A stretch of 5,889 nt of DNA. Source: Prevotella sp. UBA3757. GTDB lineage: Bacteria > Bacteroidota > Bacteroidia > Bacteroidales > Bacteroidaceae. The first letter of the stretch is position 1, and each line of letters opens with the position of its first letter. The notes under the pieces are model-generated. The model saw nothing but the letters and a program-made list of their open reading frames with translations, was not told where the DNA came from and did no database searches. Both the position numbers and the translations under genes were made by a program. Below, piece after piece: positions 5,788 through 5,889 of the stretch. The DNA is taken from NCBI GenBank assembly GCA_002371715.1, contig DFGF01000117.1, positions 1-5,889 on the forward strand, in the 5' to 3' direction.

Positions 5788-5819
5788 CAAAATTATGTTT
5801 TTTCTTTCATTCTGCCAAA
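5788..5819 (-). promoter_or_regulatory. trp operon promoter, Bacteroidota sigma-70 type
   Basis: On the minus strand a -33 box TTTG (5819-5816) is followed after exactly 20 nt by TAATTTTG (5795-5788), a perfect match to the TAnnTTTG -7 consensus of Bacteroidota. Transcription should start near 5780-5783, about 20 nt before the leader peptide ATG. An A/T-tract upstream (5831-5845) could act as an UP-like element. Confidence 0.85.
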
Positions 5820-5827
5820 CTTTTGGC
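5814..5827. promoter_or_regulatory. Inverted repeat over the facing -33 boxes
   Basis: GCCAAA-CT-TTTGGC is a perfect 6-bp inverted repeat with a 2-bp spacer. It contains the -33 TTTG of the trp promoter on one strand and a TTTG of the divergent promoter on the other. It could be an operator for a dimeric regulator, or simply the consequence of two TTTG boxes placed back to back. No regulator is encoded in the window. Confidence 0.4.
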
Positions 5828-5856
5828 TTGTTTTTTTCAAAAAAAGCGTAACTTTG
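5828..5856 (+). promoter_or_regulatory. Divergent promoter reading off the right edge
   Basis: TAACTTTG (5849-5856) matches the TAnnTTTG -7 consensus, and the following GCATC is common after such boxes. Upstream, TTG at 5828-5830 is 18 nt away and TTTG at 5822-5825 is 23 nt away, so neither gives the ideal 19-21 nt spacing and the -33 box is uncertain. The remaining 33 bases show no ATG, so the target gene begins outside the window. Confidence 0.6.
5831..5845. promoter_or_regulatory. T7-C-A7 tract between the divergent promoters
   Basis: Seven Ts, one C and seven As form a short symmetrical A/T-tract directly upstream of the trp -33 box and inside the spacer of the plus-strand promoter. Such tracts are bent or rigid DNA and may contact the alpha subunit of RNA polymerase. 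Its function here is inferred only from position. Confidence 0.4.
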
Positions 5857-5889
5857 CATCGAAATTGTGTGTCACGAGAACAAATCGGC

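Noticed and set aside
5657..5851. 64-codon plus-strand frame with hydrophobic segments in the leader region
   Set aside because: It is antisense to the Trp leader peptide and promoter. Its Leu/Phe-rich appearance comes from T-rich promoter DNA, and no promoter precedes it.
1..5889. Mobile element, CRISPR array, tRNA or a novel defence or accessory system
   Set aside because: The window is filled by contiguous trp genes and their leader; repeats are only short tandem duplications, and no transposase, spacer pattern or cloverleaf is visible.

Overview
The window holds one tryptophan biosynthesis operon, transcribed right to left on the minus strand, with its complete leader region. The likely source is a Bacteroidota bacterium, most like Prevotellaceae. 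The reasons are the gene order trpB-trpE-trpG-trpD-trpC-trpF, a promoter of the Bacteroidota type (TTTG-N20-TAATTTTG), A-rich initiation regions mostly without Shine-Dalgarno sequences, and protein wording typical of that group. The genus is an inference from pattern recognition, not from a database search.

Layout in transcription order. 5788-5819 is the operon promoter. A second, outward-facing promoter (about 5828-5856) points off the right edge to an unseen gene. 5700-5762 encodes a 20-residue leader peptide with three consecutive Trp codons. 5622-5654 is a strong intrinsic terminator, and a stretch of the leader-peptide coding region can pair with the terminator loop side as an antiterminator. 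Together these make a ribosome-mediated transcription attenuator. A 29-bp tandem duplication (5557-5614) lies between the attenuator and the first gene. Then come trpB (4356-5558), trpE (2914-4335), trpG (2354-2917), trpD (1284-2282), trpC (550-1287) and a 3'-truncated trpF (1-553).

The genes convert chorismate to tryptophan. TrpE and TrpG form anthranilate synthase, TrpD adds phosphoribose, TrpF isomerises, TrpC closes the indole ring, and TrpB joins indole to serine. Only the synthase alpha subunit (trpA) is missing, and it is expected just beyond the left edge. Three junctions (trpE/trpG, trpD/trpC, trpC/trpF) are 4-bp ATGA overlaps that suggest translational coupling. The three initiation regions without such an overlap (before trpB, trpB/trpE, trpG/trpD) each carry a short tandem duplication.

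The genes are ordinary core metabolism. The parts worth a second look are the attenuator, the junction duplications (one appears to have split an ancestral trpB/trpE overlap), the divergent promoter region, and an atypical end of TrpF at the window edge. I see no mobile element, CRISPR array, tRNA or rRNA. The only gene-free stretch over 300 bases is 5559-5889, which is the regulatory region described above.
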